Origin: Maridesulfovibrio frigidus DSM 17176
GTDB lineage: Bacteria > Desulfobacterota > Desulfovibrionia > Desulfovibrionales > Desulfovibrionaceae
Reading direction: 5' to 3'
Assembly (NCBI RefSeq): GCF_000711735.1
Contig: NZ_JONL01000002.1
Location: forward strand, 62,001 to 126,000
Length of the DNA stretch: 64,000 bases
Below the pieces are notes generated by a model, which worked only from the letters and a program-made list of their open reading frames with translations, was not told the origin of the DNA and searched no databases. Shown here one piece after another: positions 25,690 through 36,006 of this stretch. Positions within the stretch are counted from its first letter, which is position 1; each line of letters starts with the position of its first letter. The position numbers and the translations under genes were made by a program.

Positions 25690-26958
25690 CTAGCCTTTAA
25701 AGCTTTTAACAGCTTCCAAAGTAGCTTCGTAATCTGCTTCGCTGTGAGCGAAGGAAGTGAAAGTACATTCAAAACCGGAAGGCGCGAGGTTGACCCCATT
25801 TGCGCGCATGTGGCGGTAGAATGCGGAATAAACATCAGCATCACCAGTTTTTGCGGACTCAAAATCAGTTACCGGCTTGTCTGTGAAGAACATGGTAAAG
25901 ATTGACGCAATGTGGTTCATGGTGATTTTGAAACCGTTTGCTTCGAGAGCGGCTTTGCAATCCTGTGCCAGCTTTAGTGTACGAGCTTCGAGAGCGTCGT
26001 AATCCTGCTGCTGTAATGCACGAAGGGTTGCGATTCCTGCGGCCATAGCAACCGGGTTACCGGAAAGCGTTCCAGCCTGATATACATCTCCGCAAGGAGA
26101 AATACGGCTCATATATTTACGCTTACCTCCGTATGCTCCTACAGGGAAACCGCCGCCGATGATCTTACCGAGTGTGGTTAGATCAGCTTCAACGCCGAAA
26201 CGTTTCTGAACACCGCCGGAAGCGACTCTGAATCCGGTGATAACTTCGTCGAAAATAAGGAGAGCTCCATATTCGTCACAGAGATCGCGTAGTCCCTGAA
26301 GGAATCCTTCAGCGGGAAGAACGAGACCCATGTTACCTGCTACAGGCTCAACGATGATAGCCGCGATATTTTTGCCTTCTTTTTCGAAGACAGCTTTAAC
26401 TGCTGCGAGATCATTATATGGAGCAAGCAGAGTATCTTTAACTGTGCCTTCAGGAACACCGGGGGTTCCGGGAATGCAGAAAGTTGCGAGACCTGATCCT
26501 GCGCTAGCAAGGAAACAATCGCTGTGTCCGTGGTAACAACCTTCGAACTTGAGAACTTTATCTCTGCCAGTCACACCGCGTGCGAGGCGGAGCGCACTCA
26601 TTGTTGCTTCCGTACCGGAATTAACCATACGAACCATATCTATAGAAGGGATCATCTTAATGATTTCTTCTGCGAGTGTAATTTCATCAGGACAAGGAGC
26701 ACCGAAACTTGCGCCCATATCAACAGCTTTATGAGCCGCGTCTTTGATTGCCTGATAACCGTGACCGAGCATCATTGGGCCCCAGCTCATTACGTAATCA
26801 ATGAGTTCCTGACCGTCGACAGACCACATACGGCTGCCATCAGCTTTTTCAATAAAAAGAGGTTCACAGCCAACGCTTTTGCAAGCTCTTACAGGGCTGT
26901 TAACACCGCCGGGAAGAACTTCCTGCGCATGCTTAAATAGTTCAGAAGATGAAGCCAT
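25690..26958 (-). CDS. hemL: Glutamate-1-semialdehyde 2,1-aminomutase
   Basis: 422 residues. AAGGAG lies 8 bases before this ATG; a GTG three codons earlier is too close to that site. [29 protein letters not shown], the PLP-Asp region [12 protein letters not shown] and the Schiff-base Lys in [16 protein letters not shown] (about Lys265) identify the enzyme, which makes 5-aminolevulinate for heme, siroheme and B12. It lies downstream of ahbB and upstream of cbiG/cobJ, so tetrapyrrole genes are grouped here. Confidence 0.97.
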   Translation of the reverse strand: MASSSELFKHAQEVLPGGVNSPVRACKSVGCEPLFIEKADGSRMWSVDGQELIDYVMSWGPMMLGHGYQAIKDAAHKAVDMGASFGAPCPDEITLAEEIIKMIPSIDMVRMVNSGTEATMSALRLARGVTGRDKVLKFEGCYHGHSDCFLASAGSGLATFCIPGTPGVPEGTVKDTLLAPYNDLAAVKAVFEKEGKNIAAIIVEPVAGNMGLVLPAEGFLQGLRDLCDEYGALLIFDEVITGFRVASGGVQKRFGVEADLTTLGKIIGGGFPVGAYGGKRKYMSRISPCGDVYQAGTLSGNPVAMAAGIATLRALQQQDYDALEARTLKLAQDCKAALEANGFKITMNHIASIFTMFFTDKPVTDFESAKTGDADVYSAFYRHMRANGVNLAPSGFECTFTSFAHSEADYEATLEAVKSFKG

Positions 26959-27017
26959 TAGAGGCACTCCTTATCTATACGGTTAAGTGATAATTTATAA
27001 TAATATTAACAACTTTT

Positions 27018-27060
27018 GAGAGTGCAGAATAATTGTTCTCTAACAATTATGCCGTGCTCT
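27018..27060 (-). terminator. Hairpin between ahbB and hemL
   Basis: ATAATTGTT-CTCT-AACAATTAT (27029-27050) is a perfect 9-base stem, extended by GAGA.GCA/TGC.TCTC. It abuts the ahbB stop codon. The AT-rich stem suggests a weak terminator, processing site or attenuator that sets relative expression of hemL. Confidence 0.45.
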
Positions 27061-27545
27061 CATTTAAATTCGAAATATTTCATTGAGGTCTTTTTGAGTT
27101 CTTTAAGACTTCTCAAGATACAATTGTCAGTGATACCTGTTTCAGACTCCAGCTCTTTGACCACATTTTTGCAGTCATCAGGCCCTTTGCCGTGAATCAT
27201 AGTATATAGATTGTATTTCCATTCAGGATACGTGGTGCGCAAATAGCAGTGGCTGATTTCCGGTCTTTTAGCCATGTATTCGCCAATTTTCATTGGGTCC
27301 TGCTCATCCTTAACGCACCATGCAACCATCGCATTTGCACCATATCCGGCTTTCTGATGCCTGAGAGTGGCACCAAAGCGACGAATAATCTTTTCATCTT
27401 TAAGACGAGTGAGCAGCTCGATTACTGTTCCTTCATCAGTTCCAGCTTTCTCAGCTATATCTGCATAAGGGGTTAAACTCTCTGAAAGAGTTCCACCTGC
27501 AAGCGCCAAAATATTCTCTTCAAGCTCAGTAAATTTAATAGCCAT
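27060..27545 (-). CDS. ahbB: Siroheme decarboxylase subunit (AhbA/AhbB, Lrp/AsnC type)
   Basis: 161 residues: an N-terminal winged-helix of the Lrp/AsnC type (about 5-55) and a RAM-like alpha/beta domain. RRFGATLRHQKAGYGANAMVAW and HCYLRTTYPEWKYNLYTMIHGK (both split here) are signatures of AhbB/NirDLGH proteins, and the ending ELKKTSM matches AhbB of sulfate reducers. AhbA and AhbB decarboxylate siroheme to didecarboxysiroheme in the alternative heme pathway. Context next to hemL agrees. Subunit B rather than A is inferred from the RHQ and KKTSM blocks. Confidence 0.88.
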   Translation of the reverse strand: MAIKFTELEENILALAGGTLSESLTPYADIAEKAGTDEGTVIELLTRLKDEKIIRRFGATLRHQKAGYGANAMVAWCVKDEQDPMKIGEYMAKRPEISHCYLRTTYPEWKYNLYTMIHGKGPDDCKNVVKELESETGITDNCILRSLKELKKTSMKYFEFK

Positions 27546-27868
27546 GTATCCATCCTTGACTGCGACCGTTAATTAATTTCAGGCCGAATTCGTTTTTATA
27601 AAAATGGTGATACCTGCATATCGCCTCATCCTCAAGGGCTGAAACACAAATAATTACCCTCAGCCGTTTGTATAGGCAGTAAACATTGTTACCTGTTAAA
27701 TATATTATCGACACAAGCCCTCTTTTATGACTTAAGTCATAGACTTAAAATCACAATAATGAGATATTCAATGCATTAATAATTTTTTATAGGAGGTAGC
27801 TTAGAATTTGATGCTAAGGAATGAGGTTTAAGAGAGATAACTCCTAACAGCATGGAGGTGACTGAAAA
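27546..27868. other. Regulatory intergenic region between ahbB and the hao operon
   Basis: Divergent promoters of ahbB (minus) and the cytochrome operon (plus) must lie here. A 16-base palindrome is present at 27726-27741. No RNA gene or additional reading frame is supported. Confidence 0.5.
27726..27741. promoter_or_regulatory. CRP/FNR-like palindrome upstream of the hao operon
   Basis: TATGACTTAAGTCATA is a perfect 16-base palindrome 128 bases before the NrfH-like gene. The size and GAC/GTC half-sites are compatible with a CRP/FNR-family regulator such as the nitrosative-stress regulators of sulfate reducers, but the exact consensus was not verified. Confidence 0.45.
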
Positions 27869-28438
27869 ATGCCAGACAACCCTAAACCAAAAGGGAGTGG
27901 CGGTTTCAGTCGAAAATGGCGTTGGGGAGTTGCAACGGGACTTTTGGTAGCAGTTGTTACGGTGCTTGCATCCGGGTTTATGATAGACACGACAAATACA
28001 GATGTATTTTGTCAAACGTGTCATGAAATGAAACCGTTCAGGGCTTCATGGCAAAAATCAGTACATGGCGGACAAAATCCGCAGGGCTTTGCGGCTCAGT
28101 GTGTTGATTGCCATCTGCCACACGGAAATTTTCTGGAATATCTTACAACCAAGGCAATTACTGGAACGAGTGACGTAATCCATCATATCACGTTCAACCC
28201 TTCAGAGTTCGACTGGGCCGAAAATGCCGAGAAGAACAGGTTGAAGTTCACCTACGACAGTGCCTGTAGGCATTGCCATGTGAAGCTGGAACCAGTTGGT
28301 GTTAAACCTGGGGCTCTTCTCGCCCACCGGGCTTATCTCTACGGTCAGACTGATAAGAAGTGTGCAAGTTGTCACCCGCATGTCGGTCACAAAGACATGA
28401 TTGAAATGGCCAACGAGTTCTTCAAGAAGGACTTATGA
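27869..28438 (+). CDS. NapC/NrfH-family membrane tetraheme cytochrome c (quinol dehydrogenase)
   Basis: 189 residues with one N-terminal membrane anchor (about 19-38) and four heme motifs: CQTCH (48), CVDCH (78), CRHCH (133) and CASCH (165). FCQTCHEMKP and the Cys-motif spacing are typical of NrfH/NapC proteins, which take electrons from menaquinol and hand them to a periplasmic reductase. GGAGG precedes the ATG. The octaheme protein follows 18 bases downstream, so this is the HaoC-like partner rather than NrfH of a NrfHA complex. Confidence 0.9.
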   Translation: MPDNPKPKGSGGFSRKWRWGVATGLLVAVVTVLASGFMIDTTNTDVFCQTCHEMKPFRASWQKSVHGGQNPQGFAAQCVDCHLPHGNFLEYLTTKAITGTSDVIHHITFNPSEFDWAENAEKNRLKFTYDSACRHCHVKLEPVGVKPGALLAHRAYLYGQTDKKCASCHPHVGHKDMIEMANEFFKKDL

Positions 28439-28456
28439 TTTTAATTGGGGGTAATC

Positions 28457-29812
28457 ATGTTGAAGCAGATGATTAAATTAGTGATAGTTGCTACGCTTAT
28501 AGCACTATCCACCGCAGTGGCTTTCGCTGCTGCCGAGGCTCCTTTTCCTAACCTAGCTCCAAAAGAGCTGGTTGTTAAAAGGGGATTTTCTGAAGACGCT
28601 AGTAAATGTATTGAATGTCATGCAAAGAAAACACCCGGGATTGTGGAAGATTGGAAAACGGGCAAAATGGCCCATGCCACAGTATCCTGTTATGACTGTC
28701 ACGTTGTTGAAAAAGCATCACCGATGGCTAGTCAGTGTGAAGGACTGAAAGGAACTAATACTTTCATTTCTCCAATGGTGTCTTCCAAAACATGTTCACG
28801 CTGTCACCCGCAAGAAGTTGATCAGTTCCTGAAAAGTGGACATGCTAAACTTGCCGGTGCTCCAGTCATCGAAAACAAAAAATTCCTCAAACTTATGTAC
28901 TACTACGAAGGTGCAGAGTTTATTGGAGTGAAATCAGGCTCACCTGAAAGCATGGCATCCCGTGCCTCTGGCTGTCAGATGTGTCACGGAACTCAGGTCG
29001 AACTTGGACCTGACAACAAGCCTATCAACAACACATGGCCTGGCGGCGTGGGAACACGCTACCCTGATGGCTCAATCGGAACATGTACTGTTTGTCATAC
29101 CAGACATAAGTTCTCCATTGAAGAAGCACGCAAGCCTGAAGCTTGTGCTAGCTGTCATTTAGGACCAGACCATCCGGATATCGAAATTTATCTGGAAAGC
29201 AAGCACGGCCAGCGCTACCTCACCCATGGTGAAGAGTGGAGATGGGACAGTGCACCTGATGCATGGCAGCCGGGCGATTACGATGCTCCAACCTGTGCAG
29301 TCTGTCACATGAGCGGAATTGGCGAACTCAGCACTACTCATAACGTCAATGAACGCCTCAAGTGGGACCTCATGCATAAGAAGAGCGTTATCCGCAGCGG
29401 CGAACGCGGTGACGGTGAGAAGGGCGACAAGCTCATGCGTAAAGTATGTGCTAACTGTCACGGTATCACTCACACCAACGTTCAGCGCGACACCCTTGAT
29501 GCTTCTGTAGCTCTCTACAACAAGTACTGGGAAGGCGCGACTGTGATGCAGAAGGAACTTGCTGAAAAGGGACTTCTCCTCACTGATGATCCTTGGAATG
29601 ATGGATTCCAGGAGCTGATGTACTACCTCTGGCATCACTGTGGTAGACGTGCCCGTCAGGGTTCAGCTATGAATGGACCTGACTATGCACATTGGCATGG
29701 TTTCTTCCAGGTATTCCAGGTTTACAAGGATATGCAGAAGATTCATGATTCCCGTATCAAGAACGGTAAGATTGAAGAACTGTCTCACGTAATGAGCACC
29801 GGACCTCTCTAG
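28457..29812 (+). CDS. Octaheme c-type cytochrome of the hydroxylamine oxidoreductase family
   Basis: 451 residues; the ATG follows GGGGG by 5 bases, so an upstream TTG is rejected. Signal peptide 1-25 (ending AFA), then eight CxxCH motifs at about 51, 78, 113, 173, 210, 230, 280 and 331, the count and spacing of the HAO family (not NrfA, which has five). The C-terminal [15 protein letters not shown] is conserved in the family. It lacks a C-terminal membrane helix. Paired with a NapC/NrfH-type protein it forms a HaoCA-like module, proposed in other anaerobes to reduce nitrite or hydroxylamine to ammonium. Whether the P460 cross-linking Tyr is present needs alignment. Confidence 0.9.
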   Translation: MLKQMIKLVIVATLIALSTAVAFAAAEAPFPNLAPKELVVKRGFSEDASKCIECHAKKTPGIVEDWKTGKMAHATVSCYDCHVVEKASPMASQCEGLKGTNTFISPMVSSKTCSRCHPQEVDQFLKSGHAKLAGAPVIENKKFLKLMYYYEGAEFIGVKSGSPESMASRASGCQMCHGTQVELGPDNKPINNTWPGGVGTRYPDGSIGTCTVCHTRHKFSIEEARKPEACASCHLGPDHPDIEIYLESKHGQRYLTHGEEWRWDSAPDAWQPGDYDAPTCAVCHMSGIGELSTTHNVNERLKWDLMHKKSVIRSGERGDGEKGDKLMRKVCANCHGITHTNVQRDTLDASVALYNKYWEGATVMQKELAEKGLLLTDDPWNDGFQELMYYLWHHCGRRARQGSAMNGPDYAHWHGFFQVFQVYKDMQKIHDSRIKNGKIEELSHVMSTGPL

Positions 29813-29842
29813 GCCAAGCGCATACGTAATTGATTGAAAGAG

Positions 29843-29873
29843 AAGGGGCCGCACATTGTGCGGCCCCTTTTTT
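29843..29873 (+). terminator. Terminator of the hao operon
   Basis: AAGGGGCCGCAC pairs with GTGCGGCCCCTT, loop ATT, then six T. Confidence 0.95.
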
Positions 29874-29893
29874 ACATTATGAGTATTCTGCAC

Positions 29894-32800
29894 TTACCTG
29901 AGTGGCGCCGGACCGTTTAAATAGTATTCCTGAACCTTTTGAATCCAGAAGTAATCTTCACTTGGCGGACTGCCAACTCCATCGGTGCTCTGCCCGACTC
30001 CAGCTCCGAAGAGAACCGCGGTTACTCCGGCTCTGGCTGTTTCTTCCATATGACTGCCCCAAGTTATAGAATCAGAACTTGCGCTGAACTTCGAGTCATT
30101 TACCTTATTACCAAGGAAATGAGCCATCCTGTTCTGATTGCCCGGCTTGAAAGTGTCACCAAGGAACCATGTGGTTGCACTGTCCTCATAATTCCTATGA
30201 GTATTCGTCAGTTCAGGATACTTTTCTCCAGTATAAGCACTTATCGCGGTAGACTGATTAATGTGTCCAACCGGAATCTGCCAAAGTATAACTGGCAAAC
30301 CTGATTCACTACTAATCTCCTCAGCAACCAAGAGATAGCTATTCCAATGATCGGAATTCCAGAACCACGGTGAATTAAATGGATCATCGGGATTCTTAAC
30401 TCCTGCATCAAGGCCGTACTTGTCGATACTTAGGAAGTCTGCACCATGTGATAGAACTCCCGCCTCTACAGCATAAGCGGCGATATCCCGCGCTGTTTGA
30501 GCTATATAGTTACGACCAGCATCCCAGCCCATCTGAGCCCAGTCATCAAAATCAGTACGTCTTATCAAGCCCCTTCCACCATTGCTGCCAGCCTTTGCCC
30601 AAAGGTTTAGCTGCCAACCGAAGTGAACATTATCACCCTTTTCAGAGATGGTCTCATTAATGCGCTTTACAGTGTCGACAACAGTGCCGTCAGCAGTGCT
30701 TATTTCATGTGCCCTCTTGCCCGAATTCTGTTGCATGTACCCTAAGAAATCAGGCTCGAGGATCACGCCGTATAGTTCGCCCTTCATTATAGTTGTTACT
30801 TCGGAAAGGAAGAATTCAAGATTACTATGGTACGCAGCCATGTAGTTTGCATCCTGTACATTCTTCAAATCATCAACATAAGACTCCACAGTGTCAGGAA
30901 TGTTGTAAAAGACAAAGAAAGGAATCATGCCGAACTTGAGACTTTCGCGAGCAAACAATCTTGCTCTAACGTTACCCCAAGTGGTCCAGCCGTTAATTGG
31001 TCCGCCGTTAATATAAATGTAACGGATATCCATTCTACGCCCCTTCCTTTCTTCGCCCATGTCCTTCCAGAACATAAGATCTTCCGGTGTGTCTTCAGAA
31101 CCTGAACCTACTGCCAAATACTCTGGCATACCGGGAAGTTCACCTGAACTTGAATCAACACGCAAACCAGTGAAGTAGGTCTTCCCGTCTGCGGTATCAA
31201 TCCGAAGTCCTGTTCGCCCTGTTTCCTTACCGCTTATTTCTATAGATGAGCCGGATACATCAATATCGGCGACATCAGGATTGCGGGAAAGAACACGGGT
31301 TATCTGCTTGTCAAAGTTAAAGGTTGTAGTCTGGAACTCATTTACATGAATCTGGAATGCAAGGTTTTCATCCAAGATGAAAGTCGTTTCATCACGATCG
31401 TCGTCATACCTTGAGCCATCACCAGCATCCACAACCGGAGTTTCAGTTGCGGTACCACCAGAGCTACTGCTGCCCGTGCTACCAGATCCAACGTTAATAG
31501 TTACAGAGCCACTTTCTGAATAAGCTCCATTTGTTCCATATAGTCTGACAGTATAAGCATACTGGCCGGAATCGCGGCCGGTAAGGGCTGCCATCCCTGT
31601 TTGAGCCTGCGGAGAATTCGGTGTCAGATCTTCAGAATGCACCTGAATACCATTTTCAAACAGTCCCCATCTTATCGCGTTATCGCCCCACCACATGTTC
31701 CATGCTACGGAGTAGTCGCCGTAACTTTGAACTGGGCTGACCCATGCCATTACAGGCTTGGCAGGTGCGCCAACAGCCGCTTCACCAGAATCAACTTCAC
31801 CGCTGGTTCCAGAGTCACCAGTACTACCTGAACCGCTATCAACAACACTGGAATCATCCACTGAATCCCCACCCGAACCGACACCATTCTCATCACCGAT
31901 TGAACCGGATTCGAGGAGGTTGTTTGCAAGAGCACCAAGAAGAGACTTTTCATTATCAACATCACGAATATCGCCTGAAAGCTCCCATAGTAATGCTCCG
32001 CCAAGCTTCTGCGCCTTAATATAATCAGTCTTGTTCTTGATAGATCTGACATCATCAAATGTGATGAACATACCGCCAGTCTTGCCGCCGGAGATATTTG
32101 CTCCATATGCATAAGAACACTTCGACTCACTGTCCCAGAACAAGGTAGTTCTGCCATCATCAATCATCTGACTGATTAACCAGTAATCAAAAGCACCTGC
32201 TTCCCAATGACCGGGACCAGAAGGAGCAGGAATACCTGTTGCCGGCTGGAAGACTCCATTTTCAGTGCTCTGCACGCCTTCCCAAGCCCTGCCATAAAAA
32301 GGCACGCCCAGGACAAGCTTTTCCGAAGGAACGCCCATTGAGAGATATGTCTGAACAGCACTCTCAATGCTTACGTCGCCATTATCGCTCGGATGAGCCT
32401 TCATTGCGGCATGATGTCCTGTCACATTCTCCCACCCGCCGTGAAAGTCGTAAGCCATCAGATTAATGAAATCCAAATAAGGCATCATTCCTCTAAGATC
32501 ATAGTTCGCAATCTTATCTGAACCGGCAGGTCCGGCAATAGTCAGCTCATACTTGTCACCTGTTTCAGCTTCCTTTTCATCAAGCTGTCTTCTAATTTCA
32601 CGTAACAAATGCACATAATTATCACGGTCAACCGGACGATATCTCTGGTATTGCTTTTCCAGTTCGATAGACATCTGAGCATTGGTTAAACCATCAGGAG
32701 GCTGAGGCAATCCGCCCGAAACAGGATACTCCCAATCAAGATCAATCCCGTCAAAACCCTGATGAATCATCATATCTACAGCAGAAGCCGCAAACCTCTC

Positions 32801-34159
32801 GCGAGTCTCTTCAGTCAATGCAACATCGGAGAAGAAAGTTGAGAGAGTCCATCCGCCCACAGAAAGCATCAGCTTGATGTGAGGATACTTCTGCTTAAGC
32901 TGCCTGAGTCTACCGAAGTTTCCGGCACGACTGAGACTTGCGTCCGCCCAACTCTGAGCAGGCAAACCATTTTCAGCAGGGAAGACCTTCTCAAAATCTG
33001 CATATTCGTCCACAGACTTAACCTTCAAAGTAGTTCCATCGATACCTACAAAGGCATAGTTGATATGAGTCAACTTATGAGCAGGAATGTCAGCAACCTG
33101 ATAATCTCTGCCGTAAATTCCCCACTGAGCAAAATTGGCTATAACCTTTCTACCAGTGTACTCAATAGGATCACCTTCGCCAGTAGTACCACTCTCTGTT
33201 CCTGAATCTGTGCCGGAACCAGTATCTGCCCCTGTCCCCGCACCGGAGTCAGTTCCAGATCCAGAATCTGTGCCGCCACTTCCAGTATCATCACCACTTC
33301 CGGTATCACTACCGATTCCGGTATCACCACCGGTTCCAGTGCCGGAATCACTTCCACCAGTTGTACCGGAGCCACCGACAGTTGAAACAGCTACTCCATT
33401 CAATGAAACATTGGTAAATGCTGACGGGTCAACATTACCGGGCTGTCCGTTGAAACCGAATGAGATAGCACCGCCAGACGCTACATTACCATTCCAATCA
33501 AGCGGTCCGACCTTATAGTGATCCCCATTGTGCTGAAGAATCTTAGCGTTCCAAATGGAAGTGATATTTCCACTGTAATCGAACTCAAGAGCCCATCCAT
33601 TCACAGCTGAACTAACCGTTACGTCTGCCTTGCCGCCAAAACCAGCACCCCAATCTGAGGTAATAGTAAATGTGGACTGCGCGGAAACGGAACCGCTGCC
33701 ACTTGAACTTCCGCCAGTGCTTCCGCTGGAATCTCCACTGGAACTGCCACTATCGGATGGAGGCGAGCTGTCACCGGATGACAAGACAAAATTCTTCACC
33801 ATATCGGAGGAAAGAGCGCCTTGTGTCTTTCCATTAAATCCGAATTCCAGAACAGCTCCAGCCGCCAAATTATTATTCCAATCCGGGCCTGAAACAGCAT
33901 ATGTGTGAGAACCGTCACTCTCTTCCACATCACCATCAATGCTGGCACTCCAGATCGAAGTTATTTCAAAAGGCACATTAAAAGTGGCCTTCCATTGTTC
34001 TAACTTGTTACCGCTGTCATTTTCGAACGATATCTTGCCGTCAAATCCTCCGCCCCACCACGTGGAACCATAAGAGAACTTTGCTGCAGCCGAAGCATCA
34101 GCACTGGCAAAACCGACTAGGCAAAAAATTGCCAACATGACACATAAAACTCTACGCAT
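29894..34159 (-). CDS. Giant secreted chitinase: two CBM2-like modules, GH18, plus an unassigned C-terminal domain
   Basis: 1421 residues. Signal peptide 1-25. Two beta-sandwich, CBM2-like modules (about 26-125 and 158-258, each with SIW...W-N and a LEFGFNG/ISFGFNG end), then a Ser/Gly/Thr/Asp linker (260-332). A GH18 domain (335-750) has SVGGW at 434-438, the catalytic DGIDLDWEYP with proton donor Glu477, MAYDFHG at 568-574 and LLWELSGD at 723-730. A second linker, an Ig/ChiN-like module (800-890) and another beta module (920-1000) precede a large C-terminal domain (1012-1421) with VILEPDFLGYM at 1132-1142, DFLSIDKYG and VILWQIPVGH, suggestive of a TIM-barrel enzyme. GH18 enzymes cleave chitin. 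AAGGGG precedes the start. Unusually large for a sulfate reducer and possibly acquired. Confidence 0.88.
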   Translation of the reverse strand: MRRVLCVMLAIFCLVGFASADASAAAKFSYGSTWWGGGFDGKISFENDSGNKLEQWKATFNVPFEITSIWSASIDGDVEESDGSHTYAVSGPDWNNNLAAGAVLEFGFNGKTQGALSSDMVKNFVLSSGDSSPPSDSGSSSGDSSGSTGGSSSGSGSVSAQSTFTITSDWGAGFGGKADVTVSSAVNGWALEFDYSGNITSIWNAKILQHNGDHYKVGPLDWNGNVASGGAISFGFNGQPGNVDPSAFTNVSLNGVAVSTVGGSGTTGGSDSGTGTGGDTGIGSDTGSGDDTGSGGTDSGSGTDSGAGTGADTGSGTDSGTESGTTGEGDPIEYTGRKVIANFAQWGIYGRDYQVADIPAHKLTHINYAFVGIDGTTLKVKSVDEYADFEKVFPAENGLPAQSWADASLSRAGNFGRLRQLKQKYPHIKLMLSVGGWTLSTFFSDVALTEETRERFAASAVDMMIHQGFDGIDLDWEYPVSGGLPQPPDGLTNAQMSIELEKQYQRYRPVDRDNYVHLLREIRRQLDEKEAETGDKYELTIAGPAGSDKIANYDLRGMMPYLDFINLMAYDFHGGWENVTGHHAAMKAHPSDNGDVSIESAVQTYLSMGVPSEKLVLGVPFYGRAWEGVQSTENGVFQPATGIPAPSGPGHWEAGAFDYWLISQMIDDGRTTLFWDSESKCSYAYGANISGGKTGGMFITFDDVRSIKNKTDYIKAQKLGGALLWELSGDIRDVDNEKSLLGALANNLLESGSIGDENGVGSGGDSVDDSSVVDSGSGSTGDSGTSGEVDSGEAAVGAPAKPVMAWVSPVQSYGDYSVAWNMWWGDNAIRWGLFENGIQVHSEDLTPNSPQAQTGMAALTGRDSGQYAYTVRLYGTNGAYSESGSVTINVGSGSTGSSSSGGTATETPVVDAGDGSRYDDDRDETTFILDENLAFQIHVNEFQTTTFNFDKQITRVLSRNPDVADIDVSGSSIEISGKETGRTGLRIDTADGKTYFTGLRVDSSSGELPGMPEYLAVGSGSEDTPEDLMFWKDMGEERKGRRMDIRYIYINGGPINGWTTWGNVRARLFARESLKFGMIPFFVFYNIPDTVESYVDDLKNVQDANYMAAYHSNLEFFLSEVTTIMKGELYGVILEPDFLGYMQQNSGKRAHEISTADGTVVDTVKRINETISEKGDNVHFGWQLNLWAKAGSNGGRGLIRRTDFDDWAQMGWDAGRNYIAQTARDIAAYAVEAGVLSHGADFLSIDKYGLDAGVKNPDDPFNSPWFWNSDHWNSYLLVAEEISSESGLPVILWQIPVGHINQSTAISAYTGEKYPELTNTHRNYEDSATTWFLGDTFKPGNQNRMAHFLGNKVNDSKFSASSDSITWGSHMEETARAGVTAVLFGAGVGQSTDGVGSPPSEDYFWIQKVQEYYLNGPAPLR

Positions 34160-34447
34160 TAAAAACCCCTTGTATTAAAAGGTTAAAAGCTGTTTATGAA
34201 AAGATTCATTAAACTTGCTTCTAATCCGCATAACCTGCTCCAGTTTGCAGCCGGAACATCAGTTAAACTTAATAAATACAAAGCACCATGCATGCCACAG
34301 AGTTAACATACTTAAATACTTCACTTTAGACACAAAACGACCATTTAATGACTACTGATATTTCGTAAACATGGTTGATTTACATTCTACATTCCGATAT
34401 TTCCTTAAAAACAGATATCCTCTTTACTCTAAAAACAGGACACCAGA

Positions 34448-35986
34448 ATGCCCTACGTAAGCTTCCTGAAAGAACTTGTCGGTGAACTTTCCATCAGCGA
34501 ATTACAGAAACGCTTTCTGCAGTTGATACTCAACTTACAGAATGTTGAACGGGGATCGATCTGGATAAAGAAAGAAGACAAAATTCAATGCATAGAAGCC
34601 GAAGGTAAAGAGAGCGATAAAATACTGCACACAATACTTAGCACGAAGAGCAAAAGTATTGTCGGCTGGGTTCTTGAGAACGAAGAGATGACCATTGCTG
34701 AGGGCGGGGTGGACAAGAGGCATTACAAGGATATCGAAGAAGAGCTGCACAAGAAAAGCCGCCTTATATTATGTTTTCCTTTGTTTCTTACCAGTGGAGA
34801 AATATACGGAGCCGTACAGGTTATCGACACCAGCGCGGGAGGTAAAAAACTTAACCTGAAACCTGAATACCTCAAAATTTTGCAAGATATGGTGGACATA
34901 GGTTCCATTGCCCTCTCCAATGCCCTGATCAGACAAAAAAGAATCGCGCAGGTAAAAGCTCTCCACGACACCATTGATTCAATGTATTCTGGAAGGTTTC
35001 TGCTTGGCGTAAGTCAGGCTTTCAGCAAAGTAATGACCCAGCTCGCAAGCTACGCCGTAACGGATTACCCCATCCTTATTTATGGGGAATCAGGAACGGG
35101 AAAAGAGCTTATCGCTAGAGAAATTCATAGACGAAGTCATCGTAAAGACATGCCTATGTTCATCCAGAATTGCAGCGCAATTCCCGGTCCGCTTCTGGAA
35201 TCAGAACTTTTCGGATATGTAAAAGGAGCTTTCACAGGAGCATTCGAAAATAAAATCGGGCTATTTGAGGCTTCCAGCGGAGGAACAGTGTTCCTAGATG
35301 AGCTGGGTGAAATGGAATACGCTCTTCAGGCAAAATTATTGAGGGTCATCGAAGAAAACGAAGTAAAGCCTCTCGGCTCCAACCAGTCCCGTAAAATTAA
35401 TATGAGGATCATATCCGCAACTAACAAGGACCTTGATCAGGCACTTAACGACGGAACTTTTCGGCAGGATCTGTTTTACAGGCTGAATGTACTGCCACTC
35501 TTTTTGCCCCCACTTCGGGAAAGACGGGAAGACATTCCGTTTCTCGTCGAACATTTCATTAATAGAGAAGCCCGTTTCATGAATTGTCCTCGAAAAAAGC
35601 TAACCGCGGACTCCATAAAACAACTTAAGGAGTACCGCTGGCCCGGTAATATCCGAGAACTTGAGAACTTCATCCGCCAGTTGATGGTGCTCTGCCATGA
35701 AGAAATTGTAACACCTGCGGATCTCCCTTCATATATCAGCGGAGATCAGTGCGGAACCGAGACTCATTTCACGCACTGCTCAGACACCTTTACGCCTTTT
35801 ACAAGCGAGGAAGGCCCCAGCCCGACCCTGAACATGGAAGGGCTTACATGGAGCGAAGTGGAAGAATCTTACGCAAAATTTGTCCTCGAGAGCAGCGACG
35901 GAAATATTTCCCGTGCATCAAAAATTGCCAACGTAAATCGATCAACCTTCGATTCGCGGCTAGCAAAATTAGGCATAAAGAAATAA
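34448..35986 (+). CDS. Sigma-54-dependent transcription activator with GAF sensor
   Basis: 512 residues: N-terminal GAF domain (about 15-165), AAA+ domain (about 180-420) with Walker A GESGTGKE, the sigma-54-contacting YVKGAFTGA and Walker B GTVFLDELGE, and a C-terminal Fis-type helix-turn-helix (NISRASKIANVNRSTFDSRLAKLGI). It would activate sigma-54 promoters in response to a ligand sensed by GAF. It is divergent from the giant chitinase gene with 288 bases between them, so control of that gene is possible, but no GG-N10-GC promoter was confirmed there. No receiver domain, hence no two-component partner expected. Confidence 0.92.
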   Translation: MPYVSFLKELVGELSISELQKRFLQLILNLQNVERGSIWIKKEDKIQCIEAEGKESDKILHTILSTKSKSIVGWVLENEEMTIAEGGVDKRHYKDIEEELHKKSRLILCFPLFLTSGEIYGAVQVIDTSAGGKKLNLKPEYLKILQDMVDIGSIALSNALIRQKRIAQVKALHDTIDSMYSGRFLLGVSQAFSKVMTQLASYAVTDYPILIYGESGTGKELIAREIHRRSHRKDMPMFIQNCSAIPGPLLESELFGYVKGAFTGAFENKIGLFEASSGGTVFLDELGEMEYALQAKLLRVIEENEVKPLGSNQSRKINMRIISATNKDLDQALNDGTFRQDLFYRLNVLPLFLPPLRERREDIPFLVEHFINREARFMNCPRKKLTADSIKQLKEYRWPGNIRELENFIRQLMVLCHEEIVTPADLPSYISGDQCGTETHFTHCSDTFTPFTSEEGPSPTLNMEGLTWSEVEESYAKFVLESSDGNISRASKIANVNRSTFDSRLAKLGIKK

Positions 35987-36006
35987 TTGCCATGAGACAT
36001 ACTTAT

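Noticed and set aside
33135-33518. Plus-strand Pro/Val-rich frame opposite the chitinase linker
   Set aside because: It mirrors the Ser/Gly/Thr linker codons of the real gene and lacks a start signal.
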